Assembly (NCBI GenBank): GCA_030410095.1
Contig: JAUFRC010000001.1
Coordinates: forward strand, 3,366,501 to 3,430,500
Origin: Paracoccus cavernae
Lineage (GTDB): Bacteria > Pseudomonadota > Alphaproteobacteria > Rhodobacterales > Rhodobacteraceae
Length of the DNA: 64,000 bases
Direction: 5' to 3'
Of the stretch, positions 55,352 through 63,809 are shown piece after piece. Each line of letters begins with the position of its first letter. The first letter of the stretch is position 1. The notes below the pieces were generated by a model. It saw only the letters and a program-made list of their open reading frames with translations, was not told the origin of the DNA and did no database searches. The position numbers and the translations under genes were made by a program.

Positions 55352-55774
55352 TTAAAAGAAAGCGTCGATCAGATTGATGACTGCGAGAATCTTACGTGTA
55401 TCGCGGTCGATCCGGTAAACCCTTTCGTCATCGCGGTAATAATCCCACCCGCGGCGATAATCGAGATCGTAGCGATCACGGTCGCGGATCAGTCGATAGT
55501 CGCCAATACGCAAGGTGTCGCCGATTCTGGTGCCATAACGCTTTCCGACCTGACCGGGAGGAATGCAGGGCGGGTCCTTCTTGGCCAGCCCAGGTGGGCA
55601 ATCAGCAACATAGCGCGCGCGGTTGCGGTGATCGCGTTCCGGGCCCCTGTCGTGGCTATGACGCGCACCGTTTCCTTTGCCGTTTCCACGACCATTGCCC
55701 GGGTCGGCAAAGGAAGGTGCGGAGGATACTGCCCCCAAAGCTGCGGCTAGGATCAAGCTGGCTGTCCGGTTCAT
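55352..55774 (-). CDS. Secreted basic protein inside the lysis region
   Basis: 140 residues with a signal peptide (MNRTASLILAAALGAVSSAP, cleavage near SFA-DP), a Gly/Asn/Arg/His-rich stretch (GNGRGNGKGNGARHSHDRGP), VADCPPGLAKKDPPCIPPGQ, and a C-terminal Tyr/Asp/Arg-rich part (YRRGWDYYRDDERVYRIDRD). Resembles RcnB-like or other exported small proteins of proteobacteria. Opposite to the lysis genes, so it is probably a moron expressed from the prophage. Confidence 0.68.
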   Translation of the reverse strand: MNRTASLILAAALGAVSSAPSFADPGNGRGNGKGNGARHSHDRGPERDHRNRARYVADCPPGLAKKDPPCIPPGQVGKRYGTRIGDTLRIGDYRLIRDRDRYDLDYRRGWDYYRDDERVYRIDRDTRKILAVINLIDAFF

Positions 55775-55902
55775 CTCGAGTTCTCCTGAGATACTTCGCA
55801 TTCGGTCATACCCTGAAGGCTCGGTTCAGTTGCATCACGAAATTTGGATGCGGCGAAAGTTGGCTCAAAGCAGCCGGCGCGAAGATGTGCGCATGACGGG
55901 CA

Positions 55903-56202
55903 ATGACAGATCCACCCTCTTTCCGTTCGCCCGAGTTCTGGGTGGCGGTCGCAATCGCGCTGATCGTGAAAAATTAAGACCACCGCGCAGCTCGGGCCGG
56001 TCAAGGTGATCACCACGATCGTCGTCGCCGTTGGTGCGGCTTGGGTCGCGACCGATTACACGGCCGAGGTTCTGGGTGTGCCCGAGCCGGTCGCGGCCGC
56101 AATCGTCACGCTGACGGCAGAGGGCGCGATGCGCTGGCTGCTGATGGCGGTCGATAACCCGAAGAATGCGATCTCGATCTCTGGAAGCACTGGCGGCGCT
56201 GA
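55903..56202 (+). CDS. Phage holin (two frame breaks)
   Basis: MTDPPSFRSPEFWVAVAIAL IVK, then after removal of one A in the A-run near 55976, TTAQLGPVKVITTIVVAVGA, AWVATDYTAEVLGVPEPVAA and AIVTLTAEGAMRWLLMAVDN, ending IWKHWRR. Three hydrophobic segments and a basic tail fit holins of alphaproteobacterial prophages. The second break near 56183 yields the C-terminal KHWRR. Confidence 0.65.
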
Positions 56203-56222
56203 AATCTCTGCCAGAGGTGACC

Positions 56223-56293
56223 GGCCCTGCCGGGCTGGGTGGCAGCGTCGGCAGGGCCAGTCTGCTCGCTGAGACTGTCATCAGAACGAGCAG
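56223..56293. repeat. Lysis-region hairpin module 2
   Basis: GGCCCTGCCG (56223-56232) pairs over 10 bp with CGGCAGGGCC (56249-56258), followed by CTGCTCG (56262-56268) / CGAGCAG (56287-56293). Same two-stem order as module 1. Confidence 0.7.
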
Positions 56294-56311
56294 ATCAACC
56301 ATACCACAACG

Positions 56312-56335
56312 CCCCGCCATCGCGCGGGGTTTTTT
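56312..56335 (+). terminator. Terminator-like hairpin immediately upstream of a ribosome-binding site
   Basis: CCCCGC / GCGGGG with TTTTTT, then CATGGAGAAACC and the ATG at 56348. A terminator ending at the Shine-Dalgarno could act as an attenuator for the next ORF. Confidence 0.6.
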
Positions 56336-56347
56336 CATGGAGAAACC

Positions 56348-56470
56348 ATGGCCGTCAATCTCACGCTGGGGCACACCCAGCGGATCATTCAGGCTGCGCG
56401 GGCCGCGGGCCTCTCAACGCCCCAAACAGCCTATGTTCTGGCAACCGCGCTCTGGGAAGTTGTGTCGTGA
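56348..56470 (+). pseudogene. Truncated phage lysozyme N-terminus
   Basis: MAVNLTLGHTQRIIQAARAA followed by GLSTPQTAYVLATALWEVVS and stop, 40 codons. GL(S/T)xPQTAYVLATAxWET is the start of a phage glycoside-hydrolase endolysin family; the catalytic part is missing. A remnant of a second endolysin. Confidence 0.5.
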
Positions 56471-56495
56471 TTGCCGTCGCAGCTTTGCGGTAACC

Positions 56496-56531
56496 GGCCC
56501 CCACAGGTTTGCGCACCAGGATGTGGGGGCC
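56496..56531. repeat. Lysis-region hairpin module 3
   Basis: GGCCCCCACA (56496-56505) pairs over 10 bp with TGTGGGGGCC (56522-56531), in the context GTAACCGGCCC. Confidence 0.7.
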
Positions 56532-56630
56532 AGAGTTCGCTCGCGGCTCTCCGTTCCGAAAGCGTCCCGAAAGGACCCTAGCACGTCCTGCCGCCTTTTG
56601 GCGGGCTTTTCATATCCGGAGATATCACCA

Positions 56631-56839
56631 ATGGAATCATCGTTCGCCGGAAGCGGAGTGCGGCTCCTATCGGACCAGTCGCCGCGCTGCTTCTCGAATT
56701 TTCTGGAGGCTTAGTCGGCCCTCACCCCGCGCCGTGGAGTGAGGGCCGTGACTCGGCCAAACTTCCAGGAAAGGCCAGTCATGCGAACTTTATCACAACT
56801 CCAGGCAAATGGACGAATTTTGTCCGGGTGAAGCAGTAA
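56631..56839 (+). CDS. Possible small ORF (frame break at start)
   Basis: Preceded by CCGCCTTTTGGCGGGCTTTTC and ATCCGGAGA, the same leader as the amidase gene. ATGGAATCATC resembles the amidase start; after one added base it reads GIIVRRKRSAAPIGPVAALL, LEFSGGLVGPHPAPWSEGRD, ending NFVRVKQ at a TAA that begins hairpin module 4. Could be a small lysis protein or decayed amidase start. Confidence 0.3.
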
Positions 56840-56841
56840 CC

Positions 56842-56883
56842 GGCCCCGAACCTGGCAATGACGAGCCGATCCGGAGCCGGGGC
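56842..56883. repeat. Lysis-region hairpin module 4
   Basis: GCCCCG (56843-56848) / CGGGGC (56878-56883) in the context GTAACCGGCCCC; weaker stem than the other modules. The 220 bp after it hold no gene that I can support. Confidence 0.5.
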
Positions 56884-57024
56884 TCAATCAAGCAGATCTG
56901 TTCGGATTCGCGAGAGCCTGAACTGATCTTAGCATAACTTCTTCCTAAGGGGGCCGCATTTACGCGTTCTGCCGGAACCCCGAGCTAAATCTTCGCCTAG
57001 GGGCGATGGGCTCGGGCGTAAGGG

Positions 57025-57066
57025 CCGGCCCCCAATCAATTTGCGCAACAGGAGTCTGGGGGCCGG
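57025..57066. repeat. Lysis-region hairpin module 5
   Basis: CCGGCCCCCA (57025-57034) pairs over 10 bp with TGGGGGCCGG (57057-57066). About 60 bp later the terminator-like GCCGCC-TTTC-GGCGGC-CTTTTC ends at the amidase ribosome-binding site. Confidence 0.7.
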
Positions 57067-57155
57067 TGGGAACCATCTGGGTATCATCAGGTGTCCCGCA
57101 AGCACTTTAGCACGACTCGCCGCCTTTCGGCGGCCTTTTCATATCCGGAGACATC

Positions 57156-57877
57156 ATGGACGGAATCATCCTGCACTGGACGGCGGGCGCCGACGGTGTG
57201 ACGCATCATGAGGCGGACAGCTACAACTTCCTGATTGGCCGCGACGGGACCATCACTCCGGGGAAGCATGCACCCGAAGCGCAGATCCCGCCGCTTAGGA
57301 AGGGATCCTATGCCGCCCATACCCTGAACGCCAACGGCAACCGCATTGGCGTCGCCCTCGATGCCATGGGCGATGCCAACGAGCGCCCGTTCCGCGCCGG
57401 CCGCTTCCCGATCACCGAACTGCAGCTGGATGTGCTGGTGACCTTTGTTGCCGATCTCTGCCTGAAATACCGCATCCCCGTGACGCGGCGCACGGTGCTG
57501 AGCCATGCCGAGGTCCAGCCGACGCTCGGGATCCGGCAGAACGGGAAATGGGACATCAGCTGGTTGCCCGGCATGGCCGCCCCGGCGATCCGGTCGCGGT
57601 GGGCGACCAGCTCCGCGCGCGGATCCTCGCGGCCATGGGCCAGCCCGCGATCGAGCCGGTCGCCTTTACGCCGGTGCTGCGGCGCGGATCCAAGGGCGAT
57701 GCCGTCCGCCGCCTGCAAGAGCTTCTGACGGGGCAGGGGCATGTTCTCGGCAAGGTCGACGGTGATTTCGGCGAGCGCACCGATGCCGCGGTGCGGATCT
57801 TTCAAAAGCTCGAGCAGCTGAAGCCCGACGGGATCGTCGGTGCGCAGACCTGGGCAAAACTCAACAAGGGACAGTGA
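57156..57877 (+). CDS. Endolysin: N-acetylmuramoyl-L-alanine amidase with peptidoglycan-binding domain (one frame break)
   Basis: MDGIILHWTAGADGVTHHEA (zinc His in LHWTAG), YNFLIGRDGTITPGKHAPEA, HTLNANGNRIGVALDAMGDA, TRRTVLSHAEVQPTLGIRQN and GKWDISWLPG (His, Lys/Asp of Amidase_2). One base near 57583 leads to GDPVAVGDQLRARILAAMGQ and the PG_binding_1 domain RRGSKGDAVRRLQELLTGQG, VDGDFGERTDAAVRIFQKLE. About 240 residues. It cleaves the stem peptide from muramic acid during lysis. Confidence 0.87.
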
Positions 57878-57879
57878 TC

Positions 57880-58335
57880 ATGGACATCATCAAAGCGGCG
57901 CTTCTGCCGCATCTTCAGGAAATCATCGGGATCCTGCTGGCCTCGTTGATAGGCTGGGCCGCGAATACCGCCCGCCGCAAATGGGGCATCGATATCGAGG
58001 CCAAGCACCTCTCCGCTTTGCAATCTGCCCTCATGACCGGCGCCCGCCTCGCGCTCGACCGCAATCTGGACGGCAAGGCCGCGCTCGCGGTGATCATGGG
58101 CCACGTTCAATTGAGCGTCCCTGACGCGGTGATCGGCCTCAAGGCGGACCAAGAGGTTCTAACCAACCTTGCGCAGGCATCCCTTTCCAAAGTCACCAAA
58201 GAGGCCGCCAGCGCAGTGCAGGGAGCTGGTGCGGCGATTTCCGCAATGGTACAGGCCGAGGTTGCTAAAGCGCTTCCTGCTGCCGCTCAGGTCACAATGA
58301 GCCAAGGTAGCAAGCTGAACGCTCCCCGCCGATAA
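57880..58335 (+). CDS. Membrane-anchored phage protein after the endolysin
   Basis: 151 residues. MDIIKAALLPHLQEIIGILL ASLIGW is an N-terminal membrane helix; then RRKWGIDIEAKHLSALQSAL, MTGARLALDRNLDGKAALAV, VQGAGAAISAMVQAEVAKAL. Common downstream of endolysins in Rhodobacteraceae prophages; role unknown. Its ALQSAL.GARLAL segment recurs in a remnant at 58698-58760. Confidence 0.62.
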   Translation: MDIIKAALLPHLQEIIGILLASLIGWAANTARRKWGIDIEAKHLSALQSALMTGARLALDRNLDGKAALAVIMGHVQLSVPDAVIGLKADQEVLTNLAQASLSKVTKEAASAVQGAGAAISAMVQAEVAKALPAAAQVTMSQGSKLNAPRR

Positions 58336-58339
58336 TCAG

Positions 58340-58373
58340 AACCGCCCTCGGCTCACGCTGGGGGCGGTTTTTT
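58340..58373 (+). terminator. Terminator of the lysis genes
   Basis: AACCGCCC / GGGCGGTT with a 14-nt loop, followed by a run of six T, directly after the stop at 58335. Confidence 0.85.
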
Positions 58374-58399
58374 GCGTTTCGGGGACGGGGTGGATCAGG

Positions 58400-58540
58400 C
58401 TATTTCCTACGATAGAGCTCTTCGAGCTCACCAATCTCGCGTAGGATCGCGACCACGTCTCGGACCAGCTTCACTGAGCGCCCCGTTTCCAAAGCTATAT
58501 CTTCGACGCCATAGCCTTTGCGTAAAAGCTTCTCGATCAT
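58400..58540 (-). CDS. Short helix-turn-helix protein (46 residues)
   Basis: MIEKLLRKGYGVEDIALETG, RSVKLVRDVVAILREIGELE and ELYRRK, stop TAG. The pattern (I..L..KG.G..DIA..TG.S...VR..V..LR) is a clean HTH, probably a small DNA-binding regulator. GGTAGG precedes the ATG. Confidence 0.6.
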   Translation of the reverse strand: MIEKLLRKGYGVEDIALETGRSVKLVRDVVAILREIGELEELYRRK

Positions 58541-58697
58541 CCTACCGGCCCCCCATGCAACCCTAAGATGTTCGCTTTATGTTCGGGTGACTGCAAGCTG
58601 ATTTCTGGTAGTTGTGGATAACCCTTCCCCGCCTTACCTGATCCACTTCACCACCCTTTCCGCCCGTTCTTATCGTCTAAGTTGCTTCCCAAGCCGA

Positions 58698-58850
58698 GAG
58701 GCGCTGCAATCGGCACTGCTCAACGGCGCGCGTCTGGCGCTCGAGCGCGGCTTGCTGCGCGCGAGCGACGAAACCGCTAGGGCGCGCGGCATGACCCGTT
58801 CGTCCTTCTTGGCGTCGTCGGCTCGTCGGGAGCTGGTGGGAGCTGCCTAA
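58698..58850 (+). pseudogene. Mosaic remnant: phage membrane-protein segment fused to HicB-like C-terminus
   Basis: REALQSALLNGARLALERGL repeats the ALQSALMTGARLALDR segment of the 57880 gene, and in the same frame continues TARARGMTRSSFLASSARRE LVGAA, which resembles the ribbon-helix-helix end of HicB-type antitoxins. No start of either parent is present, so this is recombination debris. Confidence 0.45.
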
Positions 58851-58985
58851 GAGAAAGCTCCGCGCGGCGTGAACCGGCGGGGCGTCAGTGACCAGCTTGG
58901 CCGCGCATCATTGATGAGGCGGGCATTTGACTCATGTCCGATCAAGGCACATGCTCTGGCATTCCGGATCTAAAAGGAATTGCCC

Positions 58986-59147
58986 GTGACAGATCTCAGA
59001 GACTGGATGAGGGCGAAAGCTCAGGATGAGGCGGGCAGCAAAGCCAGCACAGCAACCGAGCAAAGTGTGCCTGATGAAGTGATCGAGCGACTGGACCGAC
59101 TGGAGGCGAAAGTGGATCGCATCTTGCTTATGCTTGGTCGCCCATAA
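58986..59147 (+). CDS. Small hypothetical protein (53 residues)
   Basis: From GTG 58986 with AAAAGGAAT upstream: TDLRDWMRAKAQDEAGSKAS, TATEQSVPDEVIERLDRLEA and KVDRILLMLGRP, ending in a leucine-rich coiled coil. A protein-like sequence with a good ribosome-binding site; function unknown. Confidence 0.55.
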   Translation: MTDLRDWMRAKAQDEAGSKASTATEQSVPDEVIERLDRLEAKVDRILLMLGRP

Positions 59148-59152
59148 TTAAA

Positions 59153-59182
59153 GGCCCCGCCTGCATTGCTGCGGACGGGGCC
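59153..59182 (-). terminator. Terminator for leftward zinc-ribbon gene
   Basis: On the minus strand GGCCCCGTCCGC pairs with GCAGGCGGGGCC (one mismatch) and is followed by TTTAATTA. It lies 60 b downstream of the gene stop at 59242. Confidence 0.6.
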
Positions 59183-59241
59183 AATCCAGATGCTTGCGGT
59201 GATCAACCCGCGCGGGGCGGTTGGTTTCTTTGCCATATCGG

Positions 59242-59380
59242 CCTCAGCTATCCTCGCCGGTCCAGTAGCACTGCGGACAGGTGCGCGCGTCGCTGGCGAA
59301 CCGGAAGCACGGGCGGTCCTTCTTGGACGGGAAACGGATTTCACGGCACCCTTCCCGTCGCATTTCTTGCAGATCGCCAT
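59242..59380 (-). CDS. Small zinc-ribbon protein (one frame break)
   Basis: MAICKKCDGKG, then after one added base CREIRFPSKKDRPCFRFASD and ARTCPQCYWTGEDS, stop. Two CxxC pairs (CKKC, CPQC) make a complete zinc ribbon of about 46 residues. No relative of known function can be named. Confidence 0.5.
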
Positions 59381-59562
59381 GTCGGGGCCTCGGCGGGGGC
59401 AATATGAAGAAACCTTATACTGCTCTGGTGATTTCGGAGGGGGCCGCGCCGATTGGAGCGGGGCCACGCCCTCCCCGCTCGGGAGGCGAGCGGATGGGCT
59501 GCGGGTTTGACGCTGAGAGCGCACGACCTCATTCTGAGATGAATTATCGATAGGGGCAGGAA

Positions 59563-59814
59563 GTGTCAGAGCAACCAACGGATGGTGTCTACGGGGTAAT
59601 AGTTGACGACAGACACATTGCCGAACTGATGATCACGTTCTTCCCCACATACGACGGTCAAATTGTGGCAAAGCTTCCAGGAAGGCACATTGATCGGCTG
59701 CGGGATTGCTACTCAATCACCCTGCGGCCCAAGAGAGTGGGCAGAGACCTGACAGCACATCTCTATGACTGGGATGTGAACAATGACGGGCATGCTGTGG
59801 TGGCCGTTGTGTGA
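59563..59814 (+). CDS. Hypothetical protein near the right prophage end
   Basis: 83 residues from GTG 59563 with GCAGGAA upstream: SEQPTDGVYGVIVDDRHIAE, LMITFFPTYDGQIVAKLPGR, VGRDLTAHLYDWDVNNDGHA. Not recognised. The last gene that could be assigned to the prophage on context. Confidence 0.5.
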   Translation: MSEQPTDGVYGVIVDDRHIAELMITFFPTYDGQIVAKLPGRHIDRLRDCYSITLRPKRVGRDLTAHLYDWDVNNDGHAVVAVV

Positions 59815-60034
59815 CCCCCTGAAACTCAAAGCGCCCGCGACGATCTCTCGTCCGGGCGCAATAATCCTTCTGGCAACAATGCAAGATCTGTTGTGGGGTG
59901 TCAACGGCGCACAACTGAACCTGCGAGGACTGCTCTAATTTCGTGCCACGCTTAGCTAGTTTCGCCTCACCTGTCTTTACGTTCCTCTCGGACGTGACTT
60001 AGCATGACTGCGAAACGATCAGGAAGGCGGCGCG

Positions 60035-60730
60035 ATGCTGATCCGGGTGGGCGACGAACGCACCAAGTCGATTGATCTGGCGTTAGCGGGTATCATGTCA
60101 TCAGTTGCCGGGGCGCTGAATGCGGTGGGCTTTCTTGCCGCTGGATCCTTCACAGCTAACATGACTGGAAATGTCTCGGCATTTGCCGACCATCTCGCCA
60201 ATGGCCAGCTGACCTTGGCCCTCTCGTTTTTGGGACTGCTCGGCGCGTTCGTCTCGGGTGCATTTCTGGCAGGCCTGGCGGTTCAGCATGCAGAAAAACG
60301 CCGCTTGCGGTCCATTTACGGCCTTCTCGTCGCCGTCGAGGCAGTGCTGCTAATGGCAATTTCCCTCACCATCCCGCCCCGCCCATATTCCGAGCAGGAG
60401 GTCGCACTCGTCTTTGGCCTGAGCTTCATTATGGGCTTGCAGAATGCGACCACCACATTGATCTCGCGGGCACGTGTGCGCACCACCCATGTCTCGGGGA
60501 TGGCAACGGATATCGGGATCGAACTTGCCGCCTTGATCGGTGGTCCTGAAATTCAGCAAGAGGCTCGACCCAAACTCAAACTTCACAGCCTGACACTGTT
60601 TTGCTTCGCGGGAGGTGGAATTCTCGGTGCCGTGCTATTTGGGCTGATTGGTCACGGACTGTTTCTGATAACCGCCGCACTGCTCTTGCTGATCGCGTTG
60701 CCCGAACTGATCCGCGCTCATCGACCCTGA
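60035..60730 (+). CDS. DUF1275 (YoaK-like) membrane protein
   Basis: 231 residues with six transmembrane segments. [59 protein letters not shown] and [20 protein letters not shown] are the signature blocks of DUF1275. Function unsettled; some relatives affect biofilm or stress. No frame breaks. About 220 bp upstream hold no gene I can support. Confidence 0.88.
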   Translation: MLIRVGDERTKSIDLALAGIMSSVAGALNAVGFLAAGSFTANMTGNVSAFADHLANGQLTLALSFLGLLGAFVSGAFLAGLAVQHAEKRRLRSIYGLLVAVEAVLLMAISLTIPPRPYSEQEVALVFGLSFIMGLQNATTTLISRARVRTTHVSGMATDIGIELAALIGGPEIQQEARPKLKLHSLTLFCFAGGGILGAVLFGLIGHGLFLITAALLLLIALPELIRAHRP

Positions 60731-61030
60731 AGTAACCGTGACGCGGATCTCGACCGAGAATTGGCCAGCCGCCACAATTGGCGCACATACCTTGAAACGG
60801 CTGGCCACGCTCGAAGTGTAGGGAACTTGCGAGCTGCGGCGCTTATGCAGGACAGGTTCGGGGATGAAAAGGCTTTGGCTGACCAGCCCGCGTCAACTAT
60901 GCGCGGGCCGGTCAGATTGGTTGATCGTTACTCAAAAACTCGGCAAAAACACAAACTTAGCACTACGCCTTTTCTCTACTGCACAAGGATAGGTTTTGTC
61001 ATCTGTCGAAATGGTTAAGTGCGTTTCTAC
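60731..61030. other. No gene seen; hairpin near 60889
   Basis: 300 bp without a convincing reading frame. TGACCAGCCCGCG and CGCGGGCCGGTCA (about 60880-60913) form an imperfect stem that could end the DUF1275 transcript, but no T-run follows. Confidence 0.4.
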
Positions 61031-61248
61031 CTAGGTAGTTTTGCCTATATGGCTGGGGCCGCGCTCCCGCTCCGCCACCTGCCCGTAGACGAAGTCTATA
61101 TGCCCCTCGACGCGATCCCATGCGTCTTGGATCGCGGGCGTGCCCTCGGCCACGCTGGCGCGGCAAAGGGCGTTGGTCTCGGCGTGCCTTTTCGTGACGC
61201 GCCGGTTGCCGTAGCGGGTGGGCGATATGGGTTTCCCATATCGCTCAT
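61031..61248 (-). CDS. Phage-like hypothetical protein (one frame break)
   Basis: GGAGGTTTAGGC precedes ATG 61248. After one added base near 61240: YGKPISPTRYGNRRVTKRHA, ETNALCRASVAEGTPAIQDA and WDRVEGHIDFVYGQVAERER, stop TAG. Codon use is protein-like and the content (tandem HxEx, Cys, Trp) is phage-type, suggesting that prophage or remnant DNA extends to at least 61.3 kb. Confidence 0.4.
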
Positions 61249-61625
61249 GCCTAAACCTCCACCAGATCAGGGCCGTGGCCTTAGCGCTCGAGCTTGTCGC
61301 CCAAGCCTTTGATCATCGCCACGTGTCATTTATCCGCCCTGCATGCGGGCTGGGCCAATGACCCGGAAGCCGACCCTGCTGCGCATGCAAACTGCAGCTA
61401 GGTCTCGCATTGCCTCCCTGGATAGTCCCCTCCGAGCATTGGATGGTTTCTTGATGGGAATTTTTTTACAAAGGTTGCGCGGAGAGGAAAGATGTCCCTA
61501 TCCTTGGAGGGCCCTTCATTGCTGGGAGGAAGTGAAGGGAACAGGGCGACTTGAGCGGTCAGTGCCTGCGCGCCGATCGCCATGGCGTCCCCAGAAAGGT
61601 ATGTGACAAAGGGAGGGACACGAGG
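61249..61625. other. Remnant and leader region before the symporter gene
   Basis: The minus strand at about 61279-61314 reads MIKGLGDKLER and stop, which looks like the end of a decayed gene. The rest holds no frame I can support. GGGAGGGACACGAGG just before 61626 is the symporter ribosome-binding site. Confidence 0.35.
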
Positions 61626-63285
61626 ATGCAGCTTACCCAGCTGAGTACGACGGTTACTTTGACGCTTTTGTTTCTGTTTTTCGGTTTGACGTTTCTTGTC
61701 TCGCTATCGATTGGGCGGAAACAGGAGAACGCCGATGCCTATATGACGGCCGGCAATCAGGTGGGCTTCGGGATATCGGCTGGATCCATGACCGCGACCT
61801 GGATCTGGGCGGCCTCGCTCTATGCGGCGGCAACCTCGGGTTACACATATGGCGTATCTGGTCCGATCCATTACGGGCTTTGGGGCGCCTTGATGATCCT
61901 TTTCATCTATCCGTTCGGAAAACGCATCCGTTCTTTGGCCCCCGAGGCACATTCGCTGGCCGAGATCCTGCAAGCCCGCCACGGCAGTTCCAGCCAGCTC
62001 TTGTTGGCAGGATCGAACATTCTGGGCAGCCTGCTCAGCATCACCTCGAACTTCATTGCGGGCGGTGCGCTGATCACGATGCTGACCCCGCTCAGTTTCA
62101 GTACGGGCATCCTGATAATCGGCGGCGGCATCCTGCTCTATTCTCTCTGGTCGGGCATCCGCACCTCGATCTTGACGGACTTTATTCAGGTCTGCGCCAT
62201 GTTGGCCGCTGTCATCATCATCGTGCCCGCGATTTTCTTTGCTGCGGGCGGGCCCGCGATGTTCACCGAAGGAGCGGTCAATCTGACTGCACAGCAACAG
62301 AGCTTTTTCTCGAGCGACGCCTTCTTCAATCAAGGTGCCCCTATATCGCCGCAGTTCTGGCCTATGCGATCGGCAACCAGACAATCGCACAGCGCCTGTT
62401 CGCGGTGCGCGAAGACAAGATCCGCGCAACCTTCGTCACGGCCACTTTCGGCTATGGTGCCACAGTGATCGGCATCGGCATGCTGGGCGTTCTGGCCCTT
62501 TATGCAGGCGTCACGCCGCTTGACGGCAATGCGAACAATCTCGTGCCGCAGATGGCCGCGACCTATCTTGGTCCGGCAATGCTGTGCCTGTTCTTCATTC
62601 TGATCATCGGCTCGCTCGCTTCGACAGCGGATTCCGATCTGGCGGCGCTGTCTTCGATCGTCATGACGGATATCTACGGCCGAAATCTTGCGAAACCGGG
62701 TGAGGTCAAGCCGCATCTCATGCTGCTTGTGGGTCGCCTGACCATGATCGCCGCGACCATTATCGGGCTTTATCTGGCGGGAAAGCAGTTCAACATCCTG
62801 GAGTTGCTGGTTCTTGTCGGAGCAATCTGGGGCGCATTGGTGTTTCCTGTCATTGCTAGTTTTTATTGGAGCAAGGTCACGAACCGGGCCTTCTCTGCTG
62901 GCGTTCTCGGGGCGCTGATCGTGTTCTTTCCGGTCCGCTTCGGCTGGATCGCACTGGATGGCGTGATAGGCCTCGTCACCGACGCCATGGCCTGTATCGG
63001 AATCAGGTTATCGCCGGTCTGATGGCTTTCGGCTTCTTCGGTCGCAGAACTGGGATCTTAGTTGGCATCGCGGCTGTCTTGGCCTCCTTGCCCTTCGGCA
63101 TAGGGTTCTTGTCACAGTATCCCGTGCTTACCGCATCGCTGCTGGCTTATGCTGTCAGTACGATTCTGTGCGTGGCATTGTCGTGGAACAGTGACGAAGA
63201 TTTTGACTTCTCAACAATCGCCGAGAAAACCCGCCATTTCGATGATGTCGACCCAATGCCTGTCACCAAGGAGGCAATCGCATGA
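61626..63285 (+). CDS. Sodium:solute symporter (SSS family; two frame breaks)
   Basis: About 553 residues with 13 or so transmembrane segments. It starts MQLTQLSTTVTLTLLFLFFG; typical blocks are GFGISAGSMTATWIWAASLY, YGLWGALMILFIYPFGKRIR, ITSNFIAGGALI, GIRTSILTDFIQVCAMLAAV and FILIIGSLASTADSDLAALS (Na-binding region). The AxSLxAAATSGYTYGVSGP region resembles urea-transporter-like SSS members. Breaks near 62338 (CCCC) and 62995 are each fixed by one base. ATGA overlap with a small partner gene. Confidence 0.83.
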
Positions 63286-63413
63286 GCACGACCCTTTTAA
63301 CGATCTATGTCCTGATCTGGCCGGCAATTGTCGCGATTGTCTTATGGGTGTTGGTCAGTGCCTTCTTCAAGGAATGGCGTGAAGCTCGCCGTGACGGACG
63401 GCCGTTGATTTAG
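63282..63413 (+). CDS. Symporter-associated small membrane protein (43 residues)
   Basis: MSTTLLTIYVLIWPAIVAIV LWVLVSAFFKEW is one transmembrane helix with a basic end (REARRDGRPLI). The ATG overlaps the symporter stop (ATGA). Short partner proteins of this form follow SSS transporters in many proteobacteria and are annotated as putative transporter small subunits. Confidence 0.7.
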   Translation: MSTTLLTIYVLIWPAIVAIVLWVLVSAFFKEWREARRDGRPLI

Positions 63414-63809
63414 AAGACAGAGCTGAATCGCGTTCGGGCGGGTTCCTTGAAGGTTAGGGGCCCGCCTAATGTATTATCGCCATATCTCCCAAGAAAAGCG
63501 GTAAGCTGGTCGACCGAAAGTTTTACACCTAAGTGGGCGAGCCTAACAATCCTTCACTTAAAAGCGCTATGCGGCCAAGCAGTAAAGCGATGCTGCGCGC
63601 AACTCACGACTGCGATACGGCTTGGTCGAGAGCCTGTTGGACTGCCGCCAACACGGGGCTCGGGTTGCGGCCTGCGTTCGTTTCCTTTTGGGGCTGGCCT
63701 CAAGGATAAATGTCGTTTTGTTTGTTTTTCCATTCCATTTTCGTAAACCTGCGATATTGATTTGATTGAATATTAAGACGTTTAGCATGATTTTTTGAAA
63801 GGGGCGGGC
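63414..63809. other. Intergenic region, AT-rich at its right end
   Basis: 396 bp with no supported gene. 63700-63800 is T/A-rich (TTTGTTTTTCCATTCC and GATTTGATTGAATATTAAG) and is the likely promoter region for the gene at 63810. Confidence 0.4.
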
